Position numbers and translations under genes: made by a program. From Delphinapterus leucas (Eukaryota > Chordata > Mammalia > Artiodactyla > Monodontidae), in assembly GCF_002288925.2 (NCBI RefSeq), contig NW_022098004.1, positions 8,129,604 to 8,193,603 of the forward strand: DNA of 64,000 bases, written 5' to 3'. Of this stretch, positions 11,640-23,155 are shown one piece after another; within the stretch, counting starts at the first letter, position 1, and each line of letters begins with the position of its first letter. A model generated the notes under the pieces. It had not been told where the DNA came from, made no database searches, and saw only the letters and a list, made by a program, of their open reading frames with translations.

Positions 11640-12240
11640 AACCTCATTACTGAGCTCCAGCACAGCCCAGGGTACTCCCGACAGTTTTAATTCTTGTAAC
11701 AGCAGGCTGCTGCGAGAGAAAAACAATCCTGTCAAATTAACGGTGAGGGTCTAAATTATTCAAATACACTAACTCCATGCAGAGCCGTCCCCCCGTTCAT
11801 AATTTTTCTTTCAGAGCCAACAATTAACCAGCAATATTCTAACTTAAACACTGACAGCCTTTCTAAAAGAATTCTGGGAACGGGTGCATTCCACCTCCCC
11901 ACGTGTCCCTCCACACCCGGGGGCACCAAGGGAGTGACCTCTGCAGGGGCCCGTGTGGAAAGGGGAGGGTTTTTTCCCTCCAAACCCCTCGCCTGTTCAG
12001 GGTATCATTCTCTGTGTGTCTCTCTCACACCCCCCAGGTCAGAGATGGAGTTTTGGATGTCAAGGTGTGTGTGTCTGTGTGTGTTTCTAGCATTTATACC
12101 AGATAAGCATCAGTCTGCAATTAGTTAATTGCACATGTACCTTTCTGCCTGTGGGGGAAAAAAATGCCTCCAGTTTTCTACCTGCAAATGCAACCAAACT
12201 AATTATTGAGCTGCTGATTCAGAAGGCAGGCCCATCTAAC
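11640..12240. promoter_or_regulatory. Candidate conserved noncoding element with a palindromic TAAT site
   Basis: Six hundred bases free of recognised repeats, with many TAAT/ATTA cores: 'acagttttaattcttg', 'gtcaaattaacgg', 'acaattaaccagc', 'gcaattagttaattgc' and 'aaactaattattgagc'. The site at 12117-12132 is a perfect inverted repeat of seven bases around a two-base centre. Composition and motif density resemble developmental enhancers. No alignment was available, so function is inference. Confidence 0.35.
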
Positions 12241-12534
12241 TGAGCCTGTAAAACAGAAAGAAAAAAAAAACAAAAAAACTAAAAATGGTATTAGCTTCAG
12301 AACGACAAATAGCAAGAATGTCTCTCACATTTGAGAAAGAAAATCCTTCCCACCACGTTGGACCTCAGTCAGGTTCTGCAGAATGAATGGCCTTGGGTGT
12401 CAGTAGATGTTTTTTTTTTTAAAACTAATTTCCCATAGCTTGGGTCCCCTAATAGTGATGGATCCCTGGGCATGACACCCATTGTCAAAGTTCTTAAACA
12501 GAAAAAAAAAAATTAAATGTTGATCTTGACAGTT
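12241..12534. other. Unique DNA, no gene seen
   Basis: Contains short A and T runs (about 12263, 12410, 12503) but no gene or repeat family I recognise. Confidence 0.5.
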
Positions 12535-12690
12535 CATGCATGCATGCGTTCATTCTTTTATCAAATATTGGTCGAGTGTCAACTATCTGCCAAGCTCATG
12601 GTACCTGGGAAGCATCGTGGTACTACCTAGATGTGGAATGAGAAGCAAAAGAACGACACTTAGTCGAAAATGAGGCTTAGTCCCTGCCCT
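12535..12690 (-). mobile_element. L2 fragment, antisense
   Basis: Antisense L2 order: 'cgttcattcttttatcaaat', 'cgagtgtcaactatctgcca', followed by 'gtccctgccctttagttc'. Preceded by a short CATG run (12537-12548). Confidence 0.55.
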
Positions 12691-12758
12691 TTAGTTCAGG
12701 GTTGAGCAGAATGTGTGACTCAGGAAAACCTCAGAGGTTTATTAACAATGCGTATTAT

Positions 12759-12972
12759 GGGCTTCCCTGGTGGCGCAGTGGTTGAGAGTCCGCCTGCCAA
12801 TGCAGGGGACACGGGTTCGTGCCCCGGTCCGGGAAGGTCCCACATGCCGCGGAGCGGCTGGGCCCGTGAGCCATGGCCGCTGAGCCTGCGCGTCCAGAGC
12901 CTGTGCTCCACAACGGGAGAGGCCACAGCAACTGAGAGGCCCACGTACCGCAAAAAAAAAAAAAAAAAAAAA
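12759..12972 (+). mobile_element. CHR-2 SINE
   Basis: Complete copy. Head is 'gggcttccctggtggcgcag', then the tRNA-like B-box region 'gggttcgtgccccggtccgg', the non-tRNA body 'ggctgggcccgtgagccatg', the end 'cccacgtaccgc', and an A run of about 22. Target-site duplication is not clear. Confidence 0.95.
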
Positions 12973-13234
12973 GAACGTGTTGGCTTTGAGACTTACACCT
13001 GAAAGCATCAGGCAACAGTGGATGGCCATAAAAGAGATACCAGCATCAATACGCGGATAAGTAACCCAGGAAATAGTGCTGGGGACATACCCAGGGTCCA
13101 GCATTGCGCCAAAGACTTGGGGAAGGTGCAGCGTGAGGAGGCCTGTTTGCACGATTCCAAGGGCACCTTTGTTATCTTAAACAATGGCAGTCCTACCCAT
13201 GGTGTTCATGGGGACCTTTAGTTTTGTTTTGTTT
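12973..13234. other. Unique DNA, no gene seen
   Basis: Nothing recognised between the SINE and the old L1 piece. Confidence 0.5.
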
Positions 13235-14620
13235 TTATTTTCTTTGTAGCTTTGTTTACCTTATGAAACTTTTTAAATTTTAGAGTAGTTTTAGCATATG
13301 GAAAAGTTACAGGGATAGTACGCAGAGTATCCACGTACCTCCCACCCACTTTCCCCTATCATTAACATCTTACGTGAGTGTGGAACGTTTGTCACCATTC
13401 ATGGATGAATATTGATGCATTATTATTCATTCCTCTCCATTTAAACTAATTTCCATAATTTTAAGCTTCATATCCTTTTCCCATCTGCGATCTCATGTTA
13501 CATTTAGTTGTCACATCTCCTTAGGCTCCTCCTGGCTGTGACAGTTTCCCAGACCCTCCTTGTTTCTGATGACCTTGAGAGTTTTGAGGTGTGCTGTTCA
13601 GGTAAATATTTTGTAGCAGGACCTTCAGCTGGCATTTGGCTGATGTATTTTCTCCTGATTAGACTGGCGTTATGGATTTTGGGGGAGGAAGAGCCCGGAG
13701 GTAAGGTGCAATTTTCATCACATCACATCAAAAGTATATGGGATCAATGTGACTTATCACTACTGATGTTGACCTTGGTCACCTGGCTGAGTATGTTTGT
13801 CGGGCTTCCCCCCTGTAAAGTTACTTTTCCTCTCTCTTCGCATATGGAACTCTTCAGAAGGAAGTCACTACGTGCAGCCCAAACTTAAGGGATTATGCTC
13901 TACCTCCTTGAGCACAGAGTAAATTATTTGGAACTCTTTTCTATGGGAGATTTGTATATTCTCCTTTATTTACTTACCCCATCATTTGTTAAGTCCGTAT
14001 GAACTTAACAGATATTTATGTTAGACTTTGGATTTTAACACAGTGTTTTGTTATTAATTTTTCTTGCTCAAATTGTTCCAGCTGAAGTCATTGGGAGCTC
14101 TTCCATTTGGCTCCTGTGTTCCTCTGACATACTCACCCAGTTTTGTCTTTGGAGCACTTCTTTAATTCCTCACACTCGAAGATGCTCCAGGCTCATCTTA
14201 TACATTCCCTGACCCAATCCTAGAATCAGCCATCTCTTCAAGGAGGCTTGGTTTCCTTTATTGGAGAACAGTATTTAGGAACCAAAATCTGGATGTTGCA
14301 TGTGCTTATTCTTACTGGGATATTATTGCTTCTAGGCCTTCCCAGAACTAGGATAGAACTAGGAAATAAATGTGTGTGTATTAACATATCTCTGCATATA
14401 CACATGATATCTCTATACCTATGTAGCATCTCTCTGTTTCTAGCATCTATTTATATATCTATTCATATCTATATTAAGCTAAACATGGGTTCATGCTAAT
14501 GTCTCTAACTCTAATCCATTACCACCTTGGTCATTCTAGCCTCCTTCTGTTGTTTCTCTATAACCACCCACACCAGCAGTGAGAAGCCTGGCTTTCATCA
14601 TCTATCACCCATTTGTTTGT
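13235..14620. mobile_element. Old L1 (L1M-type) fragment
   Basis: A long colinear match to a well-known old L1 segment. Landmarks are 'tcattaacatcttacgtgag', 'acatttagttgtcacatctc', 'ccttaggctcctcctggctg', 'gatgaccttgagagttttga', 'gggagctcttccatttggct', 'aatcagccatctcttcaagg' and 'attaagctaaacatgggttc'. A 126-codon frame at 13508 lies inside it and is not a gene. Orientation relative to L1 ORFs not decided. Confidence 0.75.
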
Positions 14621-14925
14621 TTAGCCTCACTATACATGTATAGTGGCTTCACAGTTAACCTGGGGTTCCCTTTTTATGTAGTATCCATTTACAACCAAAG
14701 CCATGTCTGTTAACTGCGACACACTTTGGGACACTCTGGCTTAAAAGAACCCCTTTCTCTGGTTACTACCCTAGAGACACAGTGAGTTCCCTGGGCCACC
14801 TCTCCTTTTTGTGGCCTATCCTTCCAGATCCTTGTTCAGCTCCCACTGGCAGCCATCCCAAAGTTTGCCCAAGATTCATAACAGCTGCCACTGACTTTCT
14901 GAGCCATAGAGGAGTTATCAGTATC
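14621..14925. other. Unique or very old DNA, no gene seen
   Basis: May be the diverged continuation of the L1 piece at left. Nothing else recognised. Confidence 0.4.
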
Positions 14926-15375
14926 CATTCAAGGAGCGCTTGCTGAGAGCACGTACTCCATACCTAGGTCTGTAAAGATGCTAAAGATAAGGACATGGAT
15001 ATTAATATAGCAGAGTCCTGTCCCTAGTAGCTCTGTTTCTAATTGGGCATGGGGACGGGGGGCTTGGCCCTTGTTGCCATTTTGCATTGTCGGTTTATTT
15101 CTCTAAGTGCCACCACAAGGGAGTGTGAAATGCCACAGTGTCTCTAGAGGAAAGCACCTTCCTCTAGTTTGGGACATGCAGGAAAGCTTCTCAGCGGCGG
15201 TAAGTCTTTAGCTGAGTCCTGAAGAATTGATGAATGCTTTCAGTGGGTACCTACTGAGCATCCTAATGTAGGCTGTGTGTTGAGAACACGATGCAGGGGG
15301 AAAAACCCAGATAAGGTCAGTGGTTTCATGGAGACCCCAGTTAAGTGAGGGATTCGGGCACTTAGTACCATAAGT
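14926..15375 (-). mobile_element. L2 fragments, antisense
   Basis: Antisense L2-like order: 'aggagcgcttgctgagagca', 'tgctaaagataaggacatgg', 'agcagagtcctgtccctagt', then 'agctgagtcctgaag' and 'gggtacctactgagcatcct'. Strongly diverged. Boundaries approximate. Confidence 0.5.
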
Positions 15376-15696
15376 GGCAGTTAATCAGGTGGGGAATGGG
15401 GGGTTGCAGCCCTGAGATTTCACCTGCAAAGCTTTCCTTCAGTTCTCACATCTCCGTATCCATCAAGCCCCTTTGGGAGGATGCTCTGCAAGGATTCCAA
15501 AGCCCCTGGCTTACAGGGGAGCCGTGTACTGATTCCTGTGCACAAGAGAGAGGGGTGGGAGTCGGGTGCCAAGTGGGACAACATCCATTTGATCCTTTTT
15601 ATATGTAAATGTGACTTTAAATAATATTTTGTAATGACCTGCATTTCTGTTAGGAAATATCTCTTGATGATTTTTTTTTCCCTGCAATTACGACAG
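15376..15696. other. Unique DNA, no gene seen
   Basis: No coding or repeat signature recognised. Confidence 0.5.
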
Positions 15697-15708
15697 CCTA
15701 GTGATCTT
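15697..15708. repeat. Left target-site duplication of SINE
   Basis: Twelve bases, cctagtgatctt, repeated exactly at 16046-16057. Confidence 0.9.
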
Positions 15709-16045
15709 TTTTTTTTAATTTAGTTATTATTTTATTTATTTATTTTTGGCTGCGTTGGGTCTTTGTTGCTGAACGCAGGCTTTCTCTAGTTGCAGCGAGC
15801 GGGGACTACTCTTCGTTGCGGTGTGCGGGCTTCTCATCGCAGTGGCTTCGCCTGTTGTGGAGCATGGGCTCTAGGTGCGTGGGCTTCAGTAGTTGTGGCT
15901 CACGGGCTCCAGAGCGCAGGCTCAGTAGTTGTCATGCACGGGCTTAGTTGCTCCACGGCATGTGGGATCTTCTGGGACCAAGGCTTGAACCCATGTCCCC
16001 TGCATTGGCAGGCAGGTTCTTAACCGCTGCACCACCAGGGAGGCC
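15709..16045 (-). mobile_element. CHR-1-type SINE, full length
   Basis: Minus strand: head 'cctccctggtggtgcagcgg', tRNA-like region, then several internal 'ccacaactactga' type units, the 'cgcaacgaagagtag' section, 'aaagacccaacgcagcc' and an 'aaataaataaa' tail. Flanked by a perfect 12-bp target-site duplication. A useful reference for the expanded copy at 3065. Confidence 0.92.
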
Positions 16046-16057
16046 CCTAGTGATCTT
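16046..16057. repeat. Right target-site duplication of SINE
   Basis: Exact copy of 15697-15708. Confidence 0.9.
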
Positions 16058-16598
16058 GTTAATTAATGCCAAAGAAGGTTTTTCAGCACCTCATTAAAGG
16101 TTTTCCCTTTCAGGACAGCAACACTCTTGTGCACAGCCAGGGCAGAGAAAGTCATTTTCCTGCGGGTGGAAACGCATCTTTTGATCCTCCACCTCTTTCT
16201 TTTCTTATCCTTTGCCTTTTTACTACAATCCGTTTTTTCCATTCTATGTCTCCCCTTCTTCTCCTTTTTCTTTTCTTTTATTCCAAAAACACAGTCACTT
16301 CTTGTTGCTCTGAAACATTGTTTCAAATAGTTCAGCTGTCATCAGTGTGTTCCCTTAGGGGCCCTCTGTCTCCTGGAACAATTGTTTTATTTTGCTATTT
16401 AATTCAGTGTTTCCTATTCAGTGACTTTTGGTTGAGAGTTTTCTGTGTCCCAGGTTCCCTTGTAGATATCAGGGAAATAATCCTGAACCAGAGAGTGTCC
16501 TGTCTGTAAGACTTTTAGTTTTGTCCCACAAAAATAACACATGAAAGGATGAATGAATGAAGGGTTCTGTGGTCCAATAAATTTTATTAATCCTACCC
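16058..16598. other. Unique DNA, CT-rich in part
   Basis: A CT-rich stretch at about 16185-16280 produces a 147-codon frame (16066-16509) with no domain. A weak antisense L2 resemblance near 16430-16500 is not firm enough to call. Confidence 0.45.
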
Positions 16599-16815
16599 CA
16601 GGGGTTGTCACACTATGGCCTGGAGGGCAAATCCTGCCCCCTGCTTGTTTTTGTAAATAAAGTTTTATTGGAACAGCCACAATATTCACTTGCCTATTGT
16701 CCATGGCTTTGCAGCAGCTTTACTGCTACAACAGCAGAGTTGAGTTGTTGTTATAGAGACCATTTGCCCCACAAAGCCTATCTGGCCCTTTATAGAAAAA
16801 GTTTGCTGACCCCTG
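16599..16815. mobile_element. hAT-type MITE, complete
   Basis: Starts caggggtt and ends gacccctg, giving terminal inverted repeats. The interior includes 'gtttttgtaaataaagtttt', 'attggaacagccac' and 'tatctggccctttatagaaa'. Eight bases on each side (tcctaccc, ctctaccc) match at six positions, consistent with a decayed hAT 8-bp target duplication. Confidence 0.85.
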
Positions 16816-17794
16816 CTCTACCCCATCACTGGAGAGTCTGAATGCCCATTATATATTTAAAAGTCTGAAAAATTCTGTAGTCAGAAAACATATTAATTTT
16901 CTTCAACCCATTCCCCCCCAAACATATTTGATCACAGAACCGTCTTCCAAACCACCACCTCTTTATGAATTGATTTGTAGACATTTCCCCCGGATGAAAT
17001 CGCCGGCCCTGAAGGTTGTCTTTCTCTGCCTGATTTCAGTTTGGTGGGCACCCTCGTCTTCTGACTTCCGGCGGCACTGTCTCCTGGACTGTCCAAATCC
17101 AGCTCCTCTCTCAGCCTCTGTGAAAGTGTCCTCCACGTAGGCATGAGGGTGGGGATTCTCCTTGGCTCCAGTGAGATACTGTTTTTCTCTTTCCAGGAGC
17201 AATGAGGTGTAAAACCCAAGTCACCACTAATGGCCAAACAGGTTAGACTGGTTTCCTATCCAGGGGGTTTCCACTCTTGCCTCATCTGACGCATCTCAAA
17301 GAAAACTCCTTCTGATTTATGGTTCATTTTTCTGAGGCATTGTTGAAGGTTGGATTAGACTGGGATGGCCTGAAGATCAGCCAGAACTGAAGGAAGGGTC
17401 ATGGTGGTGTTGAGAAATCCCAGCAGGTAAAAGTTCCCCTAAGGTCCAGAGAAGACCTGGAAATGCTACGTTAGGGGAGACATCCTTCCTTGTCCTTGGA
17501 GACAGGGAGGTGGTTTTTGGAAGAAAAGACTCAGATTACACCTTGGCGTTTGGACAGTGCCCTGAAAGTAGAAACGGGTTTCTGTGTTACCTGGAAGTTC
17601 TGCTAGTTCTTTCCTTTTCATAAATAAGGCCTGAAGAAGAGAGCAGAATGTCGGGTACCACAGGTGGGGTGTGGGGTGGATACGTCTTCAACAGGTCAGG
17701 GGGCATGTAGTCAGTAGGTAGATGTCAGACCTACAAGGAGAGGCCTGCAAGGAACTGAATTTTGCCAACAACTTGAATGAGCCTGGAAGCATGT
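16816..17794. other. Unique DNA, no gene seen
   Basis: No repeat family recognised. Frames of 70-101 codons on both strands near 16930-17240 overlap each other and have no domain. Confidence 0.45.
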
Positions 17795-17995
17795 TCTTCC
17801 CCAGAGCCTTCAGACAAGACTTCAGCCTGGCTCATGCTTTGATTCCAGCCTGTGAGATCAGATATTGGGTAGAGAACTAGCCATGCCATGCTGGACCTCT
17901 GATCCTCAGAACTGTGAGCTACTCAGTGTATTTTGTTGAAGTGCGTAACTTTGTGGGCACTTGTTACACAGCAATAGGAAACTAATATAATGAGC
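17795..17995 (+). mobile_element. MaLR-type (MLT1-like) LTR 3' end
   Basis: The terminal order 'ctgatcctcagaactgtgag', 'gggcacttgttacacagcaa' and 'taggaaactaatata' is the usual 3' end of MLT1/MST LTRs of the mammalian MaLR group. The 5' part is not recognisable and no internal retroviral sequence is present. Confidence 0.65.
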
Positions 17996-18639
17996 AAAGT
18001 ATCAAGATGGCTAAGGATTTAATGAGGAGTGTTATGGGCACATATGATAGGGTTTATGCAGCATCCCTCCCTTTGGTGAACTAACACTTCCCCTTCCATA
18101 ATAATCTTGGCTAGTCTATATGGTTCCTTTAAAATTTATTTCATGCCCCTACTTAACCCCAGGAGTTGACGCCAGACTCAGGCCTTGCTAATGACGGGAT
18201 TCCCTCCTCTTGGCCACACTGATAGGATCAGCAGTGAGTCCATAACACAAGGAGGGCAAATGTGAATTATTGGAAAGACAGCCTCTTTGAGCTCTTGAGC
18301 CATAAAGAGTATGTGAGCCTCTTTCCTGGTAGCTCAAGAAAGTTTGCCTGGGAAGGAAGCAAACACAGAGGAAAACAGAACTGACAGATGGGTAGAGAAA
18401 CAGAGCCCTGATCTAGCCATACCTGTAGCCATGAATACCTTGGAATTTTCAGTTATATGAATCCCTTCCCTTTTATTTCGCTTTAGCTACTTTAAATTGG
18501 GTTTCTATAACATGAACCTAAAAGTAGCTCCAACTAGTACTCATGGTAAAGTGGAGGAGGTGTGAAGTCCATGCCATTGTTTGAGATAGGACTGAGCTTA
18601 CATAATGGTTGAATCCCCCAAACAGACCCCTCATCTGCC
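17996..18639. other. Unique DNA, no gene seen
   Basis: Nothing recognised. Confidence 0.5.
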
Positions 18640-18765
18640 AGTCAGGATGTACTCCAGCCTCTGCCACTAACGCACGCGTGACCTTGGGCAAATTGCTTCT
18701 CGTCTTTCATTTATAAAGTTAGGGTCTGGATTAGAACTGGCAGAGTCCTTGCAGCCCACCTAACA
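18640..18765 (+). mobile_element. MIR fragment
   Basis: Sense MIR order: 'cctctgccactaacgcacgc', 'gtgaccttgggcaaattgct', then 'tttataaagttagggtctgg'. Confidence 0.65.
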
Positions 18766-18869
18766 CAGTGGGATTCCCCAAATGCACACCTACTATCAAA
18801 TTCTCTCATTGATGCCCAATTCTTTATGTGAACGTCAAACAGAGATTTGGAATCTTTGACATTGATTAA

Positions 18870-19065
18870 TACTAATAATAATCATTCAGATTTTCATGGT
18901 ACCCAAAGAGCTTTCATGGGTATGAGACTCTTTGCTTTCTCGAACTACCCTGTGAGCATCGTTATTCACATTTCTTGGAAGAAGTAACTGAGGTTCAGAG
19001 AGGGGAAGTGACTTTCCCAAGAACTGGTAAGTAGCAGAACCGAGATGAGAACCAGGAGAGCCCAG
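18870..19065 (-). mobile_element. MIR fragment
   Basis: Antisense MIR core: 'actgaggttcagagagggga', then 'agtgactttcccaag' and 'ggtaagtagcagaacc'. Confidence 0.7.
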
Positions 19066-20261
19066 CCCCCATGGCACTACCGTTCCCGCTGTGCTCCCTG
19101 CCATCATTCAGACTGTTCGGCGAGTGTGATTCTTCTGCGTGTACTGGGACGTCTCTGTTCCTCGTGCTCGTATTTGGGGATGTGTAGGACGAGCTGGTTG
19201 CATTGGCCTAGAGGCACCCACACCAGGGGCGTCCCATCGCGAGGCTGTTAATGCTGCAGAACCAGCCTATGAGCATGGGCCACTGAAAAACTGGACCAAG
19301 GCAAAGTTTTACCCTCGCCCCCTGATAACAGTTGAGTATTTTGAAGAGGTCTAGTAAAGGTCTGGTTTTTCTTTCCCGAGCCTGAGTTGCGAACAAATTG
19401 AAAAAGAAGCAGAGGAGCAGCAGACGATGGGCCAAAAATTCACCTTGATGACTAGTGCCTGGTCTGAGAGCCAAATGGGTCCGAAGACCGCACCCAGAAT
19501 TTCACAGACATTCACTCGGTTATAGGCGGTTCTGAGTGAGACGGACTTTTGTGGGACCCACTAGGGAAGATTTACAGGATAAGGATGCAGAGCAGCCTAC
19601 TTCCAGCAGGAATCTTACTCCAAGAGGAAAGAGGGAGGAGCTGAGCCAAATGGCGCAGTTTTCTTCCCAACTTTAGCGATCCAGTAAGTCACTTCCTCTC
19701 TCTTCGGGCACTGTGAGTAAAGAGCAGAAAGAGGAGAAAGTGACGCACTAACCAGATTCATCCCACGTGGAAGGAAATAGCAGGAGTTAAGAAGAAGCAT
19801 CTCTCCCCAATATAATCCTTGCACAAGGTTTTGCACATTTTCCTGGATCATCGGCCATGAGAAGGGCATCGTGCCTCTGTGCTGTGATGTGCCACCTGTC
19901 CATCCATCCCTCCTTGGTCCCCAGCAGTGTCCAGGGATCCTTTTGGAATAGAGATGAAACCTGAGCATGCTCTGACCACCTTCCCCTTGCCTTTTACTTC
20001 TTCGCTGCCTGTAATAACAAGATATACCTGGAGAGGGGCTGATATCCTTCCTTCACAGAAAGTAACTCCTACTCCTAGGCTTATAGTGTCTTTAATCTCT
20101 GTGCCATAGGCAGAAAAAATTTAAATAGCCATTTTCAGGTTTTATAAAGAAAATCAAAATAAACCAGCCAGGGCAGGATATCTGCAGTATGTCCCAAATT
20201 CTCATTAGGTGCTAACAGGGAGGAAAAGTGCTCAGGGCAGAAGTCCCCTAAAGCCTTACAA
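19066..20261. other. Unique DNA, no gene seen
   Basis: No repeat family recognised. Open frames up to 117 codons (19615-19968, minus) have no domain and lack splice-like context I can support. Confidence 0.45.
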
Positions 20262-20427
20262 CTCAAAGTGTGCTCCATAGGCCAGCAGGATCTACATCAC
20301 CGGGAAGCCTGTTAGAAATGCAGAATCTCAGGTCTCACCCTGACTTACCCTGAATAAGAACCTGCATCTGAACGAGGTCGCGGGTGATCTGTGTGCTCGT
20401 GACAATTTGAGAAACACTGCCTTGAAG
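20262..20427. mobile_element. hAT-type MITE relic
   Basis: Contains 'aaagtgtgctccataggcca', 'acatcaccgggaagcctgtt' and 'agaaatgcagaatctcaggt', with an inverted end 'gacaatttgagaaac'. Same general class as the pieces at 45012 and 49070. Confidence 0.6.
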
Positions 20428-20599
20428 TCCTTCCTGCCTAGGGAAGTAGGGAACACAACTGTGCCTACTTCAGTACACATCCCTTCCCACTGCCAGGAAA
20501 ATGATGGAAAACATGATTTACCGGCGAGAGGAATGGGGGAGCATACATTCAGGTGTGCGGTATCTCTAGTCCTTCTCTCTCAGGGAAAGTTGGTTGACT

Positions 20600-20745
20600 C
20601 AAACATATTCATTCACTTTTTGTTTCATTGAGAGCTTACCTGGGCTATACACTTTGTGACAACTTTGGTATATTCCGGTGAAAACCAGACCTCGTCACTG
20701 ACTGCATGGAATTTATAGTCTGCTGGGAGAGACCTATGTTTTCTT
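20600..20745 (-). mobile_element. L2 fragment, antisense
   Basis: Antisense L2 order: 'acatattcattcactttttg', 'gaaaaccagacctc' and 'ggaatttatagtctgctggg'. The stretch 20428-20599 holds nothing I recognise. Confidence 0.6.
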
Positions 20746-20862
20746 TTGTATTTGCTTGCAGTAGTGATGAGGAGGAAAAGCACAGGGGGCTAAGAAGGGA
20801 CTACTTAAAAGCAGTACGATTTCAGGGAATTTTAGAGGAGGAATCATACAAATCATGTAGAC

Positions 20863-21080
20863 CAGGGCTCAGCAAACTAGAGCCCATGGGCCAATTCCAG
20901 CTTGCCACTTGTTTTTGTAAATAAAGTTTTATTGGAACACGAACACACCTATCCATGTATGTATTTATGGCAGCTTCTGTGCTTCAGTAGTGAAGCTGAA
21001 TAGTTGTGACAGAGACCACGTGGCTCCACAAAGTCTAAAATACTTACTTTGGCCCTTTAAGAAAAAGTTTGCTCGTCCTT
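20863..21080. mobile_element. hAT-type MITE, near-complete
   Basis: Second clear copy of the family at 16599. It has 'cttgtttttgtaaataaagt', 'tttattggaacacgaacaca', 'agagaccacgtggctccaca' and 'actttggccctttaagaaaa'. The right terminus is degraded (gctcgtcctttt). Confidence 0.82.
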
Positions 21081-21549
21081 TTAGCGTCTTTGTTTTGTTT
21101 TTATTGTTGTTGTTTGTTTGTTTGTAAATGAATGAAATGAGATCCAGCCAGGGAAAGTTTATCATCCATGATAGCATAGCATATAAATACAGAGCAAGCA
21201 TAGGAATTTCCTGAATCTCCGAGTTTAAAGGGGCCCTGGGAACATCTTGGACATGAACAATGGAGAGACAAGTCCAGCTGAGGGGCCGGCGGTGGGAGCG
21301 GGGTCCCCAGACAACAGTCCGTGGACTTAGAAGTTGGCCTTAGGGTAGATTAGGGAGGAGTCTTCCAAGGCCCACCTGGAGAGGGAGTGGTTAGTCAAAC
21401 ACACCTGGGCAGGAGGGGGGCTAAACTGTGAGCTGAGAGGCAGACAACAAACCAAGGGGTCCAAGTGGTGAGGTTTTAGATGCAACAAGAGTGCAAGCAA
21501 CAGTGCAAAAGGCACACAAACGGTGTGTCCCTCCAGAAAACTCCATTTA
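21081..21549. other. Unique DNA, no gene seen
   Basis: A TTG/TTTG-rich run lies at about 21090-21125. Otherwise nothing recognised. Confidence 0.5.
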
Positions 21550-21715
21550 AGCAAAGACCTGAGATATAAACCCTAGTAGCATGAGAATGCGAGCAGTGTG
21601 TGGGTGGAGGGGCTGTGCGTGGGCTCCAGAGTGCTACAGGCAGGAAGCAGCAGATGCAAAATCCCAGGGCAGGAGAGCACGTGAAGTGATTAAGAAACTT
21701 TAAGGAACTCAACGT
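21550..21715 (-). mobile_element. L2 fragment, antisense
   Basis: Antisense L2 order: 'gcaaagacctgagatataaa', 'ctacaggcaggaagcagcag' and 'aaaatcccagggcaggagag'. Confidence 0.6.
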
Positions 21716-22009
21716 GAATCGTCCAACTTGAACATTTTCTGAAGCTGACCTCACTCTGGGGTAAGACCACCTGCATGGTCATCCCCAAGCTAAACCCTTA
21801 GCTGGGGATTTCGCACCGTAAGCATTTTTTTGAGCAAAATCTTTCCACCTATAGGAAGAGGGTGCTCATTCATTGTTCTGGGTCAAAACAAAATAAAACA
21901 AAACAAATTCCTGGTGTGAACCATCTGCTGAAATCGGGTTCTGCTTATGAGGGAGAGAGACTGTCTTTGCCTATGCTTTTCAATGAAGAGGATATACTAG
22001 AAATGCTAT

Positions 22010-22823
22010 CGGAATCATTATAGTCAAACCACATTCATCAATGTTATATTGATTGATCTGAGTTACATTTAAGCAGAATAATGATGATGAAAAGGGGAAG
22101 GTGTTATTTATTTTTTCTATTAAGTCCAGTTAGATAAGCTTGAAAGTACAGAAAATAAAGGTATTAAGTTTACTCAAGTTGTCAAAGAGATCTAGCAATT
22201 AATTTAAACAAAAAACTGAGTGGCGGCTTCCTCTTTGGTGCTATTTGTTTGTTTATCTCTTGCTCTCAGGTAATATGTCTAATCTCATTCTTAGGGGTGA
22301 ACCACTCTGCTCCTGGATTAAGGCAGTGTCCTGAAACTTGTACTGGCTAATTGTTTGGGAAGCTTTCTGCATAATATTCTCATATGAACAAAAACTTAAG
22401 ACTAGAGTCTCGTTTATTACAATGATTCCTTTAAAGCAGGGATGAACATGGAATTTAAATACCGTTCTCTTCTAAAAGCCATGCTACTTGCTCACACACA
22501 GAAATGTTCACTGAATTTACTGAAACGTCAAAAGCAAGACTTTCATGAAATCTTGTAGCTATGTTTGACATGCCCTGGAAAATTCTCCAGTAGAGCAGAC
22601 AGAGGGCTCCAAGGCTGAAATTTAACTCTTTTCCTCGAAGTTTAGTTTCCATGGCTTGATTTCATAAAAAGCAATTTCATCATGGTTTTTAGGTGGTCAT
22701 AACTGAAAGCGGAAATTCTCCCCCTGAGAGAGTCTCCCTCGATAGCTGCTTTTGACATTGATACGTCTCCCTCTTGGCCAGAAGCCAAAGGGTCCCGCTC
22801 ATGTTAGATCATTAATTTGTTCT

Positions 22824-22826
<3 letters not shown>
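22010..22826. promoter_or_regulatory. Candidate conserved noncoding block, AT-rich
   Basis: Repeat-free AT-rich DNA with many possible factor cores, including 'gcaattaatttaaac' (22195-22209) and 'tactggctaattgtttggga'. The block continues past the CA microsatellite to about 22960, where 'ttatgcaattaagtcaagc' occurs. Judgement by eye only. The gap 21716-22009 holds nothing recognised. Confidence 0.25.

Positions 22827-22871
<45 letters not shown>
22827..22871. repeat. (CA)n microsatellite
   Basis: About 22 uninterrupted CA units. It produces the Thr/His run of a 77-codon frame that is not a gene. Confidence 0.98.
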
Positions 22872-22874
<3 letters not shown>

Positions 22875-23141
22875 GTCTACACACACTCAGCTGAGAACCA
22901 AGGCAATTATGCAATTAAGTCAAGCAAAAAACGACGCTCGTGCTCCAATGAGCCACAATTTCAGTTGACAGTGGCTTTGACTTGACTTGTCCAGATAATT
23001 GCTTCAAGTCCTCCATGACCCTCCTACAGAATATGCGAGTTCCTTAAGAGAAGGTGTAATTTGTGTGTGGGGGGGGGGACAGTGCCACCATCTTCTTAGA
23101 AAAAGACAGGGGATGAATACTGATGTCCTTTGTTCAAGTCA

Positions 23142-23155
23142 AATACGACCCGTGT
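23142..23155. repeat. Left target-site duplication of SINE
   Basis: Fourteen bases (aatacgacccgtgt) matching 23366-23379 (aataccacccgtgt) at 13 positions. Confidence 0.85.

Noticed and set aside
13508..13888. 126-codon plus-strand frame
   Set aside because: Lies entirely within the old L1 fragment.
17795..17995. Possible endogenous retrovirus
   Set aside because: Only an LTR-like 3' end is recognisable. No gag, pol or env sequence is present nearby.
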